From assembly GCF_900112005.1 (NCBI RefSeq), contig NZ_FOKK01000006.1:1-64000 (forward strand): a DNA stretch of 64,000 nt. The letters run 5' to 3'. The stretch comes from Algoriphagus aquimarinus. Lineage in GTDB: Bacteria > Bacteroidota > Bacteroidia > Cytophagales > Cyclobacteriaceae. The translations under genes and the position numbers were made by a program. The number at the start of each line of letters is the position of its first letter. The first letter of the stretch is position 1. This document shows positions 32,713 to 40,536 of this stretch, piece by piece. The notes below the pieces were generated by a model. The model worked only from the letters and a program-made list of their open reading frames with translations. It was not told the origin of the DNA and made no database searches.

Positions 32713-33975
32713 ATGAATAACACCCCTCTTGCAGAACGCATGCGCCCAACCCGATTGGAAGATCTGATCGGACAGGAGCATTTATCTTCGCCCAAGTCAT
32801 TTTTATTTAAGGCCATCAAAACTGGCAATGTGCCTTCTTTGATCCTTTGGGGGCCTCCGGGCGTTGGAAAAACTACAATAGCCAACATTATCGCGAATGA
32901 AATCAAAGCGCCTTTCTATACGCTAAGCGCGATCAGTTCTGGGGTGAAAGATATCCGCGAGGTTATTGAAAAAGCGAAGTTTCAGCAGGGAGTGGTACTT
33001 TTTATCGATGAAATTCACCGTTTCAATAAGTCCCAGCAAGATGCTCTTCTGGGAGCAGTGGAAAAGGGAGTGATCCGTCTGATCGGAGCTACTACGGAGA
33101 ATCCATCCTTTGAAGTCAATGCAGCATTGCTCTCTAGATGTCAGGTTTTTACGCTCAATTCGTTGGGTAAGTCTGAACTTGAGGCCATGGTTCATCAGGC
33201 TTTGGAACAGGATATTGAGTTGAAAAAAATCAAAGTTGAGCTCAAAGAAACGGATGCGCTATTGAGGATTTCAGGAGGAGATGGGCGAAAGTTGCTGAAT
33301 CTGCTGGAAATAGTAGTCGATGGGATCAATGAAGATCCCTGCGTGATCACCGATGAAAAAGTGATGCAGATTGCCCAGCAGAAGGTGGCGCTTTACGATA
33401 AATCCGGTGAGCAGCATTACGACATTATTTCAGCTTTTATCAAATCCATCCGAGGTTCTGATCCGAATGCAGCCGTTTATTGGCTGGCTCGGATGATAGA
33501 AGGAGGGGAGGATGTAAAGTTTATCGCTAGGCGTTTGGTGATTTTGGCTTCTGAGGATATTGGGAATGCCAATCCGAATGCTTTGCTTTTGGCTACTAAT
33601 TGCTTTGAGGCAGTCAAGATTATTGGGTATCCTGAGTCAAGGATTATTCTTTCCCAATGCGTGACTTACCTGGCGAGTTCCCAGAAAAGCAACGCCTCTT
33701 ATATGGCGATTAATCAGGCGCAAGCTCTGGTGCGGGAGAAGGGAGATCTGTCCGTTCCTTTGGCCTTACGCAATGCACCGACTAAGCTGATGAAGGAATT
33801 GAATTATGGAAAAGCTTACAAGTATTCCCACGATTTCCCTGGAAATTTCGTTGCTCAGGAGTTTATGCCCGATGAGATCAAAGGTTTAAAACTGTATGAT
33901 CCAGGAGAAAATGCCAGGGAAAATGAGTTGAGAAGATATCTTAGCTCGAAGTGGCAGGGGAAATATGGGTATTGA
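32713..33975 (+). CDS. rarA: Replication-associated recombination protein A (RarA/MgsA), AAA+ ATPase
   Basis: 420 residues. Starts [20 protein letters not shown]; Walker [12 protein letters not shown] at about 45-55, Walker [16 protein letters not shown], sensor 1 [10 protein letters not shown] and sensor 2 [10 protein letters not shown], then the C-terminal tetramerisation and MgsA domains ([30 protein letters not shown]). A clamp-loader-like ATPase acting at stalled replication forks. Single gene. Confidence 0.92.
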   Translation: MNNTPLAERMRPTRLEDLIGQEHLSSPKSFLFKAIKTGNVPSLILWGPPGVGKTTIANIIANEIKAPFYTLSAISSGVKDIREVIEKAKFQQGVVLFIDEIHRFNKSQQDALLGAVEKGVIRLIGATTENPSFEVNAALLSRCQVFTLNSLGKSELEAMVHQALEQDIELKKIKVELKETDALLRISGGDGRKLLNLLEIVVDGINEDPCVITDEKVMQIAQQKVALYDKSGEQHYDIISAFIKSIRGSDPNAAVYWLARMIEGGEDVKFIARRLVILASEDIGNANPNALLLATNCFEAVKIIGYPESRIILSQCVTYLASSQKSNASYMAINQAQALVREKGDLSVPLALRNAPTKLMKELNYGKAYKYSHDFPGNFVAQEFMPDEIKGLKLYDPGENARENELRRYLSSKWQGKYGY

Positions 33976-34090
33976 GAATTTTCAATTTTCAAATTCAAGT
34001 CTCAATTTTCAAATCTTCCAATTTTTCAATCTTCCAATACTAAAACCTATAAACCCTATAAAAATAATAGAGAATTGCATTCCCGATTCA
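33976..34090. repeat. AT-rich short repeats of AATTTTCAA / ATCTTCCAA type
   Basis: Runs of ATTTTCAA and AATCTTCCAAT recur 2-4 times between rarA and the MarR gene. The inverse form occurs at 59425-59462. It does not look coding; a 60-residue frame that covers it is low complexity. Confidence 0.5.
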
Positions 34091-34124
34091 GATTTTTTAT
34101 ATATTTGTCACACTAACTATTGGT

Positions 34125-34574
34125 ATGACACAAGAGCAATATTCTAAGTATTCATTTTTATTGGACCGTACGGCCCGTAAAGTGAAGCAATATGCTCAGC
34201 AACAGTTTAAATCAGGAGATTTTGATGTGACTGTTGATCAGTGGTTGGTACTGAAAAACCTTTCTGAAAATGACGTGTTGAGTCAGACTGAACTGGCGAA
34301 TTTGGTTTTTAAAGACCATCCTACCCTTACGCGTATTATCGATTTGCTTTGCAAAAAGGGATACGTGGAGCGAGTGCCACATCCTCAGGACAGACGTAGT
34401 TTTCAATTGCATTTGACTGAGACAGGCATATCCAAAGTCACTTCTCTTCGACCGGAGATACATCATATTAGAGAGAAAGCTTGGGAAAAGTTGAGTCCCC
34501 ATGATTTCGAAGAGTTCAAACGGATTCTTAATACCATTTATCAAAATCTCAACGGAGAATCTCTAGACCAATAA
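34125..34574 (+). CDS. MarR-family transcriptional regulator
   Basis: 149 residues. Winged helix: VDQWLVLKNLSENDVLSQTELANLVFKDHPTLTRI (helix-turn-helix), DLLCKKGYVERVPHPQDRRSFQLHLTETG (wing with the family Asp-Arg pair), long C-terminal dimer helix. It precedes the ferredoxin reductase and ferredoxin genes by 60 nt and may regulate them, or unrelated drug or aromatic-acid genes; the ligand is unknown. Confidence 0.88.
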   Translation: MTQEQYSKYSFLLDRTARKVKQYAQQQFKSGDFDVTVDQWLVLKNLSENDVLSQTELANLVFKDHPTLTRIIDLLCKKGYVERVPHPQDRRSFQLHLTETGISKVTSLRPEIHHIREKAWEKLSPHDFEEFKRILNTIYQNLNGESLDQ

Positions 34575-34634
34575 TTAGTTTATCATAAATAAGGGAATTT
34601 TTAACCGGGGAAGCACCCCAAATTTTCATACATC

Positions 34635-35639
34635 ATGATCCATACAGACCTTTGTATTATCGGAGCCGGCCCAGTAGGCCTTTTTGCAGTGTTCGAAGCT
34701 GGTTTGCTGAAAATGCGCTGTCACCTCATAGATGCCCTACCTCAGGTGGGTGGTCAGCTTTCGGAGATTTATCCGCAAAAGCCTATTTATGATATTCCGG
34801 GTTATCCGGAAGTGAATGCACAGGATCTGGTGGACAATCTGATGGAGCAGGCGAAGCCATTTTCTCCGACATTCACCTTAGGTGAGCGTGTAGATCACTT
34901 GGACAAGCAGGAAGATGGATCGTTCATCGTGACGACTAGCGACAAAACAAAAGTTCATGCACAGGTGATTATCATCGCTGGTGGTTTGGGCTGTTTTGAG
35001 CCTAGAAAGCCAGTGGTAGAGAATTTGGAGCTATTCGAAGGAAAGGGAATTACCTACATGGTGAAGAATCCTGAGACCTTCCGTGATAAGAATGTGATTC
35101 TTGCGGGTGGTGGAGATTCCGCTTTGGACTGGACTATATTCCTTTCTAAAGTTGCCAAAAGAGTGACCTTGGTACACAGAAATGAGACTTTCCGTGGAGC
35201 CCCTGATTCAGCTTCTAAAGTATTTGACTTGGCTAACCAAGGTAAAATTGATTTGATTCTTTCTGCCAATTTGAAGGAAGTGTCAGGAAACGGCGTATTG
35301 GATACGGTGACTTTTATTGATAAAAGCAAAGCTGAGATCAAAATTGAAGCGGATTATCTGATTCCTTTATTCGGTTTGAGTCCAAAACTTGGTCCGATTG
35401 CTGACTGGGGATTGAGCATTGATAAAAATGCGATTGAGGTAGATACACGTGATTACTCTACTGGAGTGGATCGAATCTATGCGATCGGAGATATCAATAC
35501 CTATCCTGGAAAGTTGAAATTAATTCTTTGTGGATTCCACGAAGCGGCGATCATGATGCATTCTGCTTTCAAATATGTGTATCCAGATCAGAAATTGAGC
35601 TTCAAATACACAACGGTTAATGGTGTAAATTCATTTTAA
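34635..35639 (+). CDS. Ferredoxin--NAD(P)+ reductase, thioredoxin reductase-like
   Basis: 334 residues. FAD loop IIGAGPVGLFAVFEAG at 8-23, GGQLSEIYPQKPIYDIPGYP, a NAD(P) loop AGGGDSALDW and a C-terminal YAIGDINTYPGKLKLILCGFHEA. The TrxR-like redox CxxC is absent, as in the homodimeric ferredoxin-NADP reductases of Bacillus and Chlorobium type. Its ferredoxin gene follows 15 nt later, and the two likely work as a pair. Confidence 0.9.
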   Translation: MIHTDLCIIGAGPVGLFAVFEAGLLKMRCHLIDALPQVGGQLSEIYPQKPIYDIPGYPEVNAQDLVDNLMEQAKPFSPTFTLGERVDHLDKQEDGSFIVTTSDKTKVHAQVIIIAGGLGCFEPRKPVVENLELFEGKGITYMVKNPETFRDKNVILAGGGDSALDWTIFLSKVAKRVTLVHRNETFRGAPDSASKVFDLANQGKIDLILSANLKEVSGNGVLDTVTFIDKSKAEIKIEADYLIPLFGLSPKLGPIADWGLSIDKNAIEVDTRDYSTGVDRIYAIGDINTYPGKLKLILCGFHEAAIMMHSAFKYVYPDQKLSFKYTTVNGVNSF

Positions 35640-35642
35640 TAC

Positions 35643-35650
35643 TATTTTTG
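35643..35650 (+). promoter_or_regulatory. Candidate -7 box TATTTTTG right before the ferredoxin gene
   Basis: An exact TAnnTTTG lies 4 nt before the ferredoxin ATG. If used, the transcript would be almost leaderless. The gene could equally be read from the reductase promoter, so the box may be chance. Confidence 0.25.
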
Positions 35651-35654
35651 CAGC

Positions 35655-35975
35655 ATGGTTAATTTCACTGTAGAAGATCAAGAAGGAAATCGTCAAGATT
35701 GCGAAGCGCCAGATGACATGGGCTTCAATCTGATGGAAATCCTAAAAGCATACGAATATCCTATTCTAGCTACCTGTGGAGGTATGGCGCTGTGTGGCAC
35801 TTGTCACATCGAAATACTGGAAGGTAAGGACGAATTAGGTGAAGCCACAGATCCTGAATTGGATCAGTTGGAGAATCTGCCAGAGTACTTTCCTACTTCA
35901 CGTTTGGCTTGCCAAATCAGAATCGGTGATGTGCTAGATGGCTCAGTGATCAAACTCCGCGGAGAAGATCAGTAA
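35655..35975 (+). CDS. [2Fe-2S] ferredoxin, adrenodoxin type
   Basis: 106 residues. Cluster ligands Cys41, Cys47, Cys50 and Cys86 with the pattern C-x5-C-x2-C...C (TCGGMALCGTC; LACQI) of vertebrate/bacterial adrenodoxin-type ferredoxins. The N-terminal strand is VNFTVEDQEGNRQD. It should pass electrons from the adjacent reductase to a heme or iron enzyme. Confidence 0.92.
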   Translation: MVNFTVEDQEGNRQDCEAPDDMGFNLMEILKAYEYPILATCGGMALCGTCHIEILEGKDELGEATDPELDQLENLPEYFPTSRLACQIRIGDVLDGSVIKLRGEDQ

Positions 35976-35987
35976 GCGATACAATTT

Positions 35988-36077
35988 CACAGTTGTCCTG
36001 CTTCTCCAGAAGCTGGACTTTCGAATGATCTTACTTACTGTAAATATTCTTAAAGCCACTCAGCAATGGGTGGCTTT
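35988..36077 (+). repeat. Direct repeat copy 1 (with terminator) after the ferredoxin gene
   Basis: Shares CACAGTTnTCCTGCTTCTCC and AGAAGCyGGACTT, a later ATTCTTAAAGC and overall spacing with 36121-36213. An internal TCCTGCTTCT/AGAAGCTGGA hairpin is present. The copy ends in a normal terminator hairpin (36052-36077). Confidence 0.65.
36052..36077 (+). terminator. Terminator of the ferredoxin operon
   Basis: Arms AAAGCCAC and GTGGCTTT around a 10-nt loop, followed by TTT. Lies inside repeat copy 1. Confidence 0.75.
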
Positions 36078-36120
36078 TTTGTGATTATTACCCCAAAGTT
36101 CTCGATAGTCACGTAAAAAG

Positions 36121-36213
36121 CACAGTTATCCTGCTTCTCCAGAAGCCGGACTTGTTAAAACTAAAAGATTGCCTTAAAAATTCTTAAAGCTATTTAGTGC
36201 TGAGTTGCTTTTG
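36121..36213 (+). repeat. Direct repeat copy 2
   Basis: Second copy of the 35988 unit; begins CACAGTTATCCTGCTTCTCC and keeps ATTCTTAAAGC, but its terminator-like arm is degraded. It ends 16 nt before the next gene and so must overlap that promoter. Confidence 0.6.
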
Positions 36214-36228
36214 CTATTTTAGAGGGAA

Positions 36229-36978
36229 ATGAAAATTCTACTCACATTAATTATTCTAGTATTGAGCAATCAAGCTTTGGCTTGTAGATGTGCGTTTTCT
36301 AGCCCTCCAGACAGGTTTGTTTCGGCTGATTTTGTAGGCCGAATCAGGATTGTGAAAATTTATCCCAACGAAGGAAAAGATAGATCCTACAAGGCAGATG
36401 TGGAAATAATCGAGCATTTCAAAGGAGAAAAAATCAAATCAATCTACATCGCTGGACGAAGTGACGGAGGATTGGGCTCCTCCTGCGATGTGTTCTTTCC
36501 TGAAGGATCTGACTTATTGGTTTTTGCAAGAAATGATTCTGGTGGCAGGATTTCTTTTGGCATGTGCTCCTTTCCAATTGATTTTGAAATCAATCGAGAT
36601 ACAGATCAGCGTGATTTAGAAAGCATACGAGTTTTAAGTAAGCATGACAGTACGCTTACGTCCAAATATGAACCTATAATATCTTCAAGTTTCACAGAGT
36701 TTTTGGAAAGTAAAAAAGGGATAGAGCTAAAAGAACAATACGCACTTTTTGAAGTGGTGCTGGATGATCAGATTAGCCCTTCGGAAGTAAATTTGATAAA
36801 AGGATTTACAGCTGAAGTAGATTCAGAAATAGTAGAAGAGCTTTTCAAATCAACATGGCAAATAAGATTTCACAGAAAAGAGGATTCAGTTGAGGGTGCG
36901 GTGAAGGTTATTGTTCCAGTCTATTTCCATCCTCCGGAGATGGGAGAAAAGAGTTTTTTAAGCAATTTTGGTTTATAG
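36229..36978 (+). CDS. Exported Cys-rich protein, possibly NTR/TIMP-like N-terminus
   Basis: 249 residues. Signal peptide ending LALA|CRC (about residue 18), so the mature N-terminus may start with a Cys as in netrin/TIMP-like proteins: CRCAFSSPPDRFVSADFVGRI, then YKADVEIIEHFKG and SSCDVFFPEGSDLLVFA with later Cys. The pattern is that of NTR-like OB-fold domains found in bacterial exported proteins. The second half (from about 140) is not recognised. Function unknown. Confidence 0.55.
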   Translation: MKILLTLIILVLSNQALACRCAFSSPPDRFVSADFVGRIRIVKIYPNEGKDRSYKADVEIIEHFKGEKIKSIYIAGRSDGGLGSSCDVFFPEGSDLLVFARNDSGGRISFGMCSFPIDFEINRDTDQRDLESIRVLSKHDSTLTSKYEPIISSSFTEFLESKKGIELKEQYALFEVVLDDQISPSEVNLIKGFTAEVDSEIVEELFKSTWQIRFHRKEDSVEGAVKVIVPVYFHPPEMGEKSFLSNFGL

Positions 36979-37051
36979 AGAAAATCTAAGTTTAGATTCT
37001 ATTCACGAGGATTGAATGTTTATCTTGCCTTCAGTCAAAACACCTTTAATC

Positions 37052-37510
37052 ATGAAAGCCCTCACCTTCCTTTTCTTCCTCCTCCTCCTCCTCCTAATCA
37101 CCTCCTCCGCTTTTTGCCAAAACCCATTGGACACAAAGGAGGAATCCCAAGAAATAATCAACCTAATCAATTCATATTCCAAAGCTCGGGATACGAAGGA
37201 CACGGTATTGCTGAAAGAGATCTTGGTGAAGGATGTGGATCAGTTGGTTTCCTCTGGAGTTTGGCGCAAGGGGATCGCGGAAGCAGTGCAAGGAATGATG
37301 GAGAGCTCTACCTCAAATCCTGGAGACCGAACCTTGAAGGTAGAGTCTATTCGTTTTCTGGATCCTGATGCGGCTATTGTTGATGCTCGCTATGAGATCA
37401 AAAATGCAAATGGGACTGTCAGGAAAATGTGGAGCACCTTTGTCGTGGTGACTGAGACAGAACAGTGGAAAATCTCTGCCATCAGAAATATGCTACCAAT
37501 AGGGAATTGA
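37052..37510 (+). CDS. Exported SnoaL/NTF2-like (DUF4440-type) protein
   Basis: 152 residues from the ATG at 37052, giving a Leu-rich signal peptide ending SAFCQ. An upstream in-frame ATG at 37016 would put 12 polar residues ahead of the signal peptide. The mature part has the cone-fold pattern: IINLINSYSKARDTKDTVLLKEILVKDV, IRFLDPDAAIVDARYEI, MWSTFVVVTETEQWKISAIRNMLP. Such proteins are small-molecule pockets or enzymes of many types; no catalytic residues can be assigned. Confidence 0.75.
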   Translation: MKALTFLFFLLLLLLITSSAFCQNPLDTKEESQEIINLINSYSKARDTKDTVLLKEILVKDVDQLVSSGVWRKGIAEAVQGMMESSTSNPGDRTLKVESIRFLDPDAAIVDARYEIKNANGTVRKMWSTFVVVTETEQWKISAIRNMLPIGN

Positions 37511-37649
37511 TGAGCATCTAATTTTTTAAAAGCTACTGACTTTTACATGAGTAGCGATTTTGGTGCTATTTTTTGGTTTAATTTCACCCTGAAGTTTATT
37601 TTTCTACACAAATTCATTCAGATAGTACGATTACTTAACCCTAATATTT

Positions 37650-39185
37650 ATGAAGAGAAAATTATTAATCCTGCCGGCACTACTTTTAGCCGGGATGACC
37701 TTTGCACAAGAAGTAGATCTTAAAGCAATTGAGAAAATCAAAAAAGAAGGTTTAGAGAACTCTAAGGTTGAAGAGATCGCTTTTCAATTGGTAGACAAAG
37801 CTGGTCCGAGATTGACTAATTCAGAAGGTTATGAGCGAGCTGCAGAATATGCTGTTAAGCAACTTTCAGATTGGGGATTGGCGAATTCTAAAACCGAAGC
37901 TTGGGGCGAATTTGGCCGTGGCTGGGAAATGGAAAAAAGCTACATCGCGATGACTAAGCCCTATTACATGCCTTTCATTGCGGTTCCAAAAGCTTGGACA
38001 GAAAGCACAAAAGGAGAAGTTAGCGGGAAAGTAATTTTCCTTGACATCAAAACTGAAGAGGATTTCGCCAAATACAAAGGCAAATTGAAAGGTGCTATCG
38101 TGGCAATAAAGCCTTCAGGTACGCAAGAGCCAACTTATGAGGCAGATGCTGAGCGATATACCGCGGAGCAATTACACGGTATGGAGCATCCTGCACCTAG
38201 AGAACCTCGTGGAAATGGAGGTCCTGATAGAGCAGCGGATTTTAGAGCGGCTAGAGCTTTGTCTCAGAAAATCAACGAGTTTATCATTGCAGAAGGTCCT
38301 GCTTTGATTGTGAAAGGTGTAAACGGTCGACATGGAACACTATTTACAAGTAGCCCAAGAGACTATGCTAAAGGTACTCCGGTTGGGATTCCAGAATTGG
38401 AAACTGCACCTGAAAACGTGAATCTAATGGCTAGATTGAGCGAAAATGGAGTTGTAGTAGAGTTGGAGGCTGAAGTGAAGACTCGTTATAGAAACGATGA
38501 TTTGCAAGGTTACAATGTAATTGCAGAGATCCCTGGTTCTGATCCTACCTTGAAGTCAGAAATCGTAATGCTTGGTGGTCACTTGGATTCTTGGCATGGT
38601 GCTACTGGCGCTACTGATAATGCAGCTGGTTGTATCGTAATGATGGAAGCTGTAAGAATCTTGCAGGCTACTGGCCTTAAGCCAAAGAGAACTGTTCGTA
38701 TCGCTCTTTGGGGTGGTGAGGAGCAAGGTCTTCATGGCTCTAGAGGTTATGTGAAAAATCACTTAGGAGATCGTGAGACGATGGAATTGTTACCTGAGCA
38801 TGAGAAAGTTTCTGCTTATTATAATATTGACAACGGTACTGGAAAAGTTCGTGGAATCTACCTTCAAGGAAATGCTGCGGTTGCTCCGATTTTTAACGAG
38901 TGGTTTTTGCCTCTTGATGACATAGTAGATGATCGTACGATCACGATCGGAAATACAAGTGGAACAGATCACCAGAGTTTTGATGCCTTGAGCATTCCAG
39001 GTTTTCAGTTTATCCAAGATCCTATCGAATACAGAACTCGTACGCACCATACAAACATGGATACATTCGAGCGTTTGGAATTGGATGATTTGAGACAAAT
39101 GGCGGTAGTGATCGCATCTTTTGTGTACAATACAGCTCAAAGAGATGAATTGCTTCCTAGAAAAGAGTTGCCTAAAAAGCAATAA
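37650..39185 (+). CDS. M28-family zinc aminopeptidase/carboxypeptidase, exported
   Basis: 511 residues. Signal peptide ending TFA|QE at about 20. A protease-associated insert lies at about 110-230. The M28 catalytic domain has di-zinc ligands: His and Asp in LGGHLDSWHGATGATDNAAG, catalytic and metal Glu in LWGGEEQGLHGS, Asp in YYNIDNGTG, and His in THHTNMDTF. The layout is like plasma glutamate carboxypeptidase/carboxypeptidase Q. Degrades peptides in the periplasm or outside. Followed by a strong terminator. Confidence 0.9.
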   Translation: MKRKLLILPALLLAGMTFAQEVDLKAIEKIKKEGLENSKVEEIAFQLVDKAGPRLTNSEGYERAAEYAVKQLSDWGLANSKTEAWGEFGRGWEMEKSYIAMTKPYYMPFIAVPKAWTESTKGEVSGKVIFLDIKTEEDFAKYKGKLKGAIVAIKPSGTQEPTYEADAERYTAEQLHGMEHPAPREPRGNGGPDRAADFRAARALSQKINEFIIAEGPALIVKGVNGRHGTLFTSSPRDYAKGTPVGIPELETAPENVNLMARLSENGVVVELEAEVKTRYRNDDLQGYNVIAEIPGSDPTLKSEIVMLGGHLDSWHGATGATDNAAGCIVMMEAVRILQATGLKPKRTVRIALWGGEEQGLHGSRGYVKNHLGDRETMELLPEHEKVSAYYNIDNGTGKVRGIYLQGNAAVAPIFNEWFLPLDDIVDDRTITIGNTSGTDHQSFDALSIPGFQFIQDPIEYRTRTHHTNMDTFERLELDDLRQMAVVIASFVYNTAQRDELLPRKELPKKQ

Positions 39186-39208
39186 TATAACCAACAATCA
39201 ATCAAATG

Positions 39209-39240
39209 AAACCGGATACAAAGTGATTTGTATCCGGTTT
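39209..39240 (+). terminator. Terminator of the M28 peptidase gene
   Basis: Perfect 14-bp arms (39209-39222 and 39227-39240) around GTGA, followed by TTTT. Confidence 0.88.
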
Positions 39241-39349
39241 TTTATTTATATAAATGGCTCATTTATAGTTTTTTTAGACTTGTATTCGCTTCCGGATCTA
39301 GTTAAGTTAGATTCAAGTTTCTTTTCAATAACCATTAATCTAACAACAT

Positions 39350-39700
39350 ATGAATTTCAAGAAAATAGCAATGCTTTGCTTTGTGCTTTTGATGGCAGGA
39401 ATGACTGCTTATGCTCAAAGTGATATTACGGGGAAATGGGCTGCTACGCTAGCTGGGCCTCAAGGTGAGATGGAGTTGATATTTAATTATAAAGTTGACA
39501 AGGGAATAGTCACTGGAACAATTGGAAGTCAAATGGGCGAAATTGCGTTGAAAAACGGTAAGATAGAAGGAGAAAAGTTCAGCTATGATTTTGCATTTCA
39601 GAACATGACTTTCAAGCATAATGGAGAGCAAATCTCAGAGAATGAAATAGTCGTTAAGTCGGAGCGAGGAGAGATGAAGCTGACTCGCGTAAAGGAATAG
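39350..39700 (+). CDS. Small exported beta-rich protein, unknown function
   Basis: 116 residues. Signal peptide ending AYA|QS at about 22. The mature 94 residues start ITGKWAATLAGPQGEMEL and alternate Gly and hydrophobics (IVTGTIGSQMGEIALKNGKIEG), a small up-and-down beta-barrel pattern seen in many short Bacteroidota exported proteins. No assigned family name. It lies alone between two terminators. Confidence 0.7.
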   Translation: MNFKKIAMLCFVLLMAGMTAYAQSDITGKWAATLAGPQGEMELIFNYKVDKGIVTGTIGSQMGEIALKNGKIEGEKFSYDFAFQNMTFKHNGEQISENEIVVKSERGEMKLTRVKE

Positions 39701-39715
39701 TAAATCGTGACTTTT

Positions 39716-39758
39716 AAATGCCCTATTTTAGCAATCCAATTGCCTAAATAGGGCGTTT
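39716..39758 (+). terminator. Terminator of the small exported protein gene
   Basis: GCCCTATTT and AAATAGGGC arms around an 18-nt loop, with A-run before and TTTAT after. Confidence 0.65.
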
Positions 39759-39784
39759 ATTTTGACCATTAATTAATAGTTATT

Positions 39785-40531
39785 TTGATCACAGCAGCAC
39801 CTAAAGCAGTGATGAATTGGAGCGGAGGCAAAGATTCAGCACTTACTTTATACAAATTACAGCAGTCACAAGAATTTGAAATCGCTTGTTTGCTTACGAG
39901 CATCAGTCAGAAATGCCAGCGTATTTCTATGCATGGCGTAAGATCGGAGTTGCTGGATGCGCAGGCAAAAAGTATAGGAATTCCGGTGGTGAAAATGGAG
40001 GTTCCTGACATGCCATCGATGGAAGTCTATGAAAATACGATGCGGGATACACTTTCTGATTTGAAAAAGAAAGGGATTACCGCCTCGATCTTTGGAGATA
40101 TTTTCTTGGAAGATCTACGTGAGTATCGCGAGAATAAATTAGCGGAATTAGAGCTGACGGCTGTTTTTCCGCTTTGGAAACAACCCACCGGTAAACTTAT
40201 TCACGAGTTTTTGGACTTGGGGTTTAAGACCATCACCACCTGTGTGAATGAGAAATACTTGGACAAAAGCTTTGTTGGAAGAGTGATTGACGAAGATTTT
40301 CTGAAGGATCTTCCTGCCAATGTAGATCCTTGTGGTGAGCATGGTGAATTCCATACGTTCGTTTTCGATGGGCCTATTTTCAGTAAACCGATTGAGTTTG
40401 AAATCGGAGAAAAAGTACTGAGAAAGTATGAGGCTCCAAAGACAGAAGATGACTCCGATCAATGCTTTTCTGATAAGAAAGAAGATCCTGCTAAATACGG
40501 GTTTTGGTACTGTGATTTGATTCCTGTGTAG
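39785..40531 (+). CDS. Dph6-like ATP pyrophosphatase (diphthine--ammonia ligase family)
   Basis: 248 residues from the TTG at 39785; an ATG at 39812 would start just at the PP-loop (MNWSGGKDSAL), so the longer form is preferred. N-type ATP pyrophosphatase motif SGGKDS at about 12-17, then ISMHGVRSELLDAQAKSIGIP, SIFGDIFLEDLREYREN and the C-terminal VDPCGEHGEFHTFVFDGP. Dph6 itself makes diphthamide in eukaryotes and archaea; bacterial members must have another, unknown amide-forming role. Confidence 0.85.
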   Translation: MITAAPKAVMNWSGGKDSALTLYKLQQSQEFEIACLLTSISQKCQRISMHGVRSELLDAQAKSIGIPVVKMEVPDMPSMEVYENTMRDTLSDLKKKGITASIFGDIFLEDLREYRENKLAELELTAVFPLWKQPTGKLIHEFLDLGFKTITTCVNEKYLDKSFVGRVIDEDFLKDLPANVDPCGEHGEFHTFVFDGPIFSKPIEFEIGEKVLRKYEAPKTEDDSDQCFSDKKEDPAKYGFWYCDLIPV

Positions 40532-40536
40532 CTAAG

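Noticed and set aside
33965..34147. 60-codon frame between rarA and the MarR gene
   Set aside because: Made of low-complexity AT repeats (Phe/Asn/Leu/Ser), overlaps both neighbours.
36229..36978. Lipoprotein call for the Cys-rich exported protein
   Set aside because: The residues before the Cys (ALAC) could be a lipobox, but CRC and the further Cys residues better fit an N-terminal Cys used in disulfides; left open.
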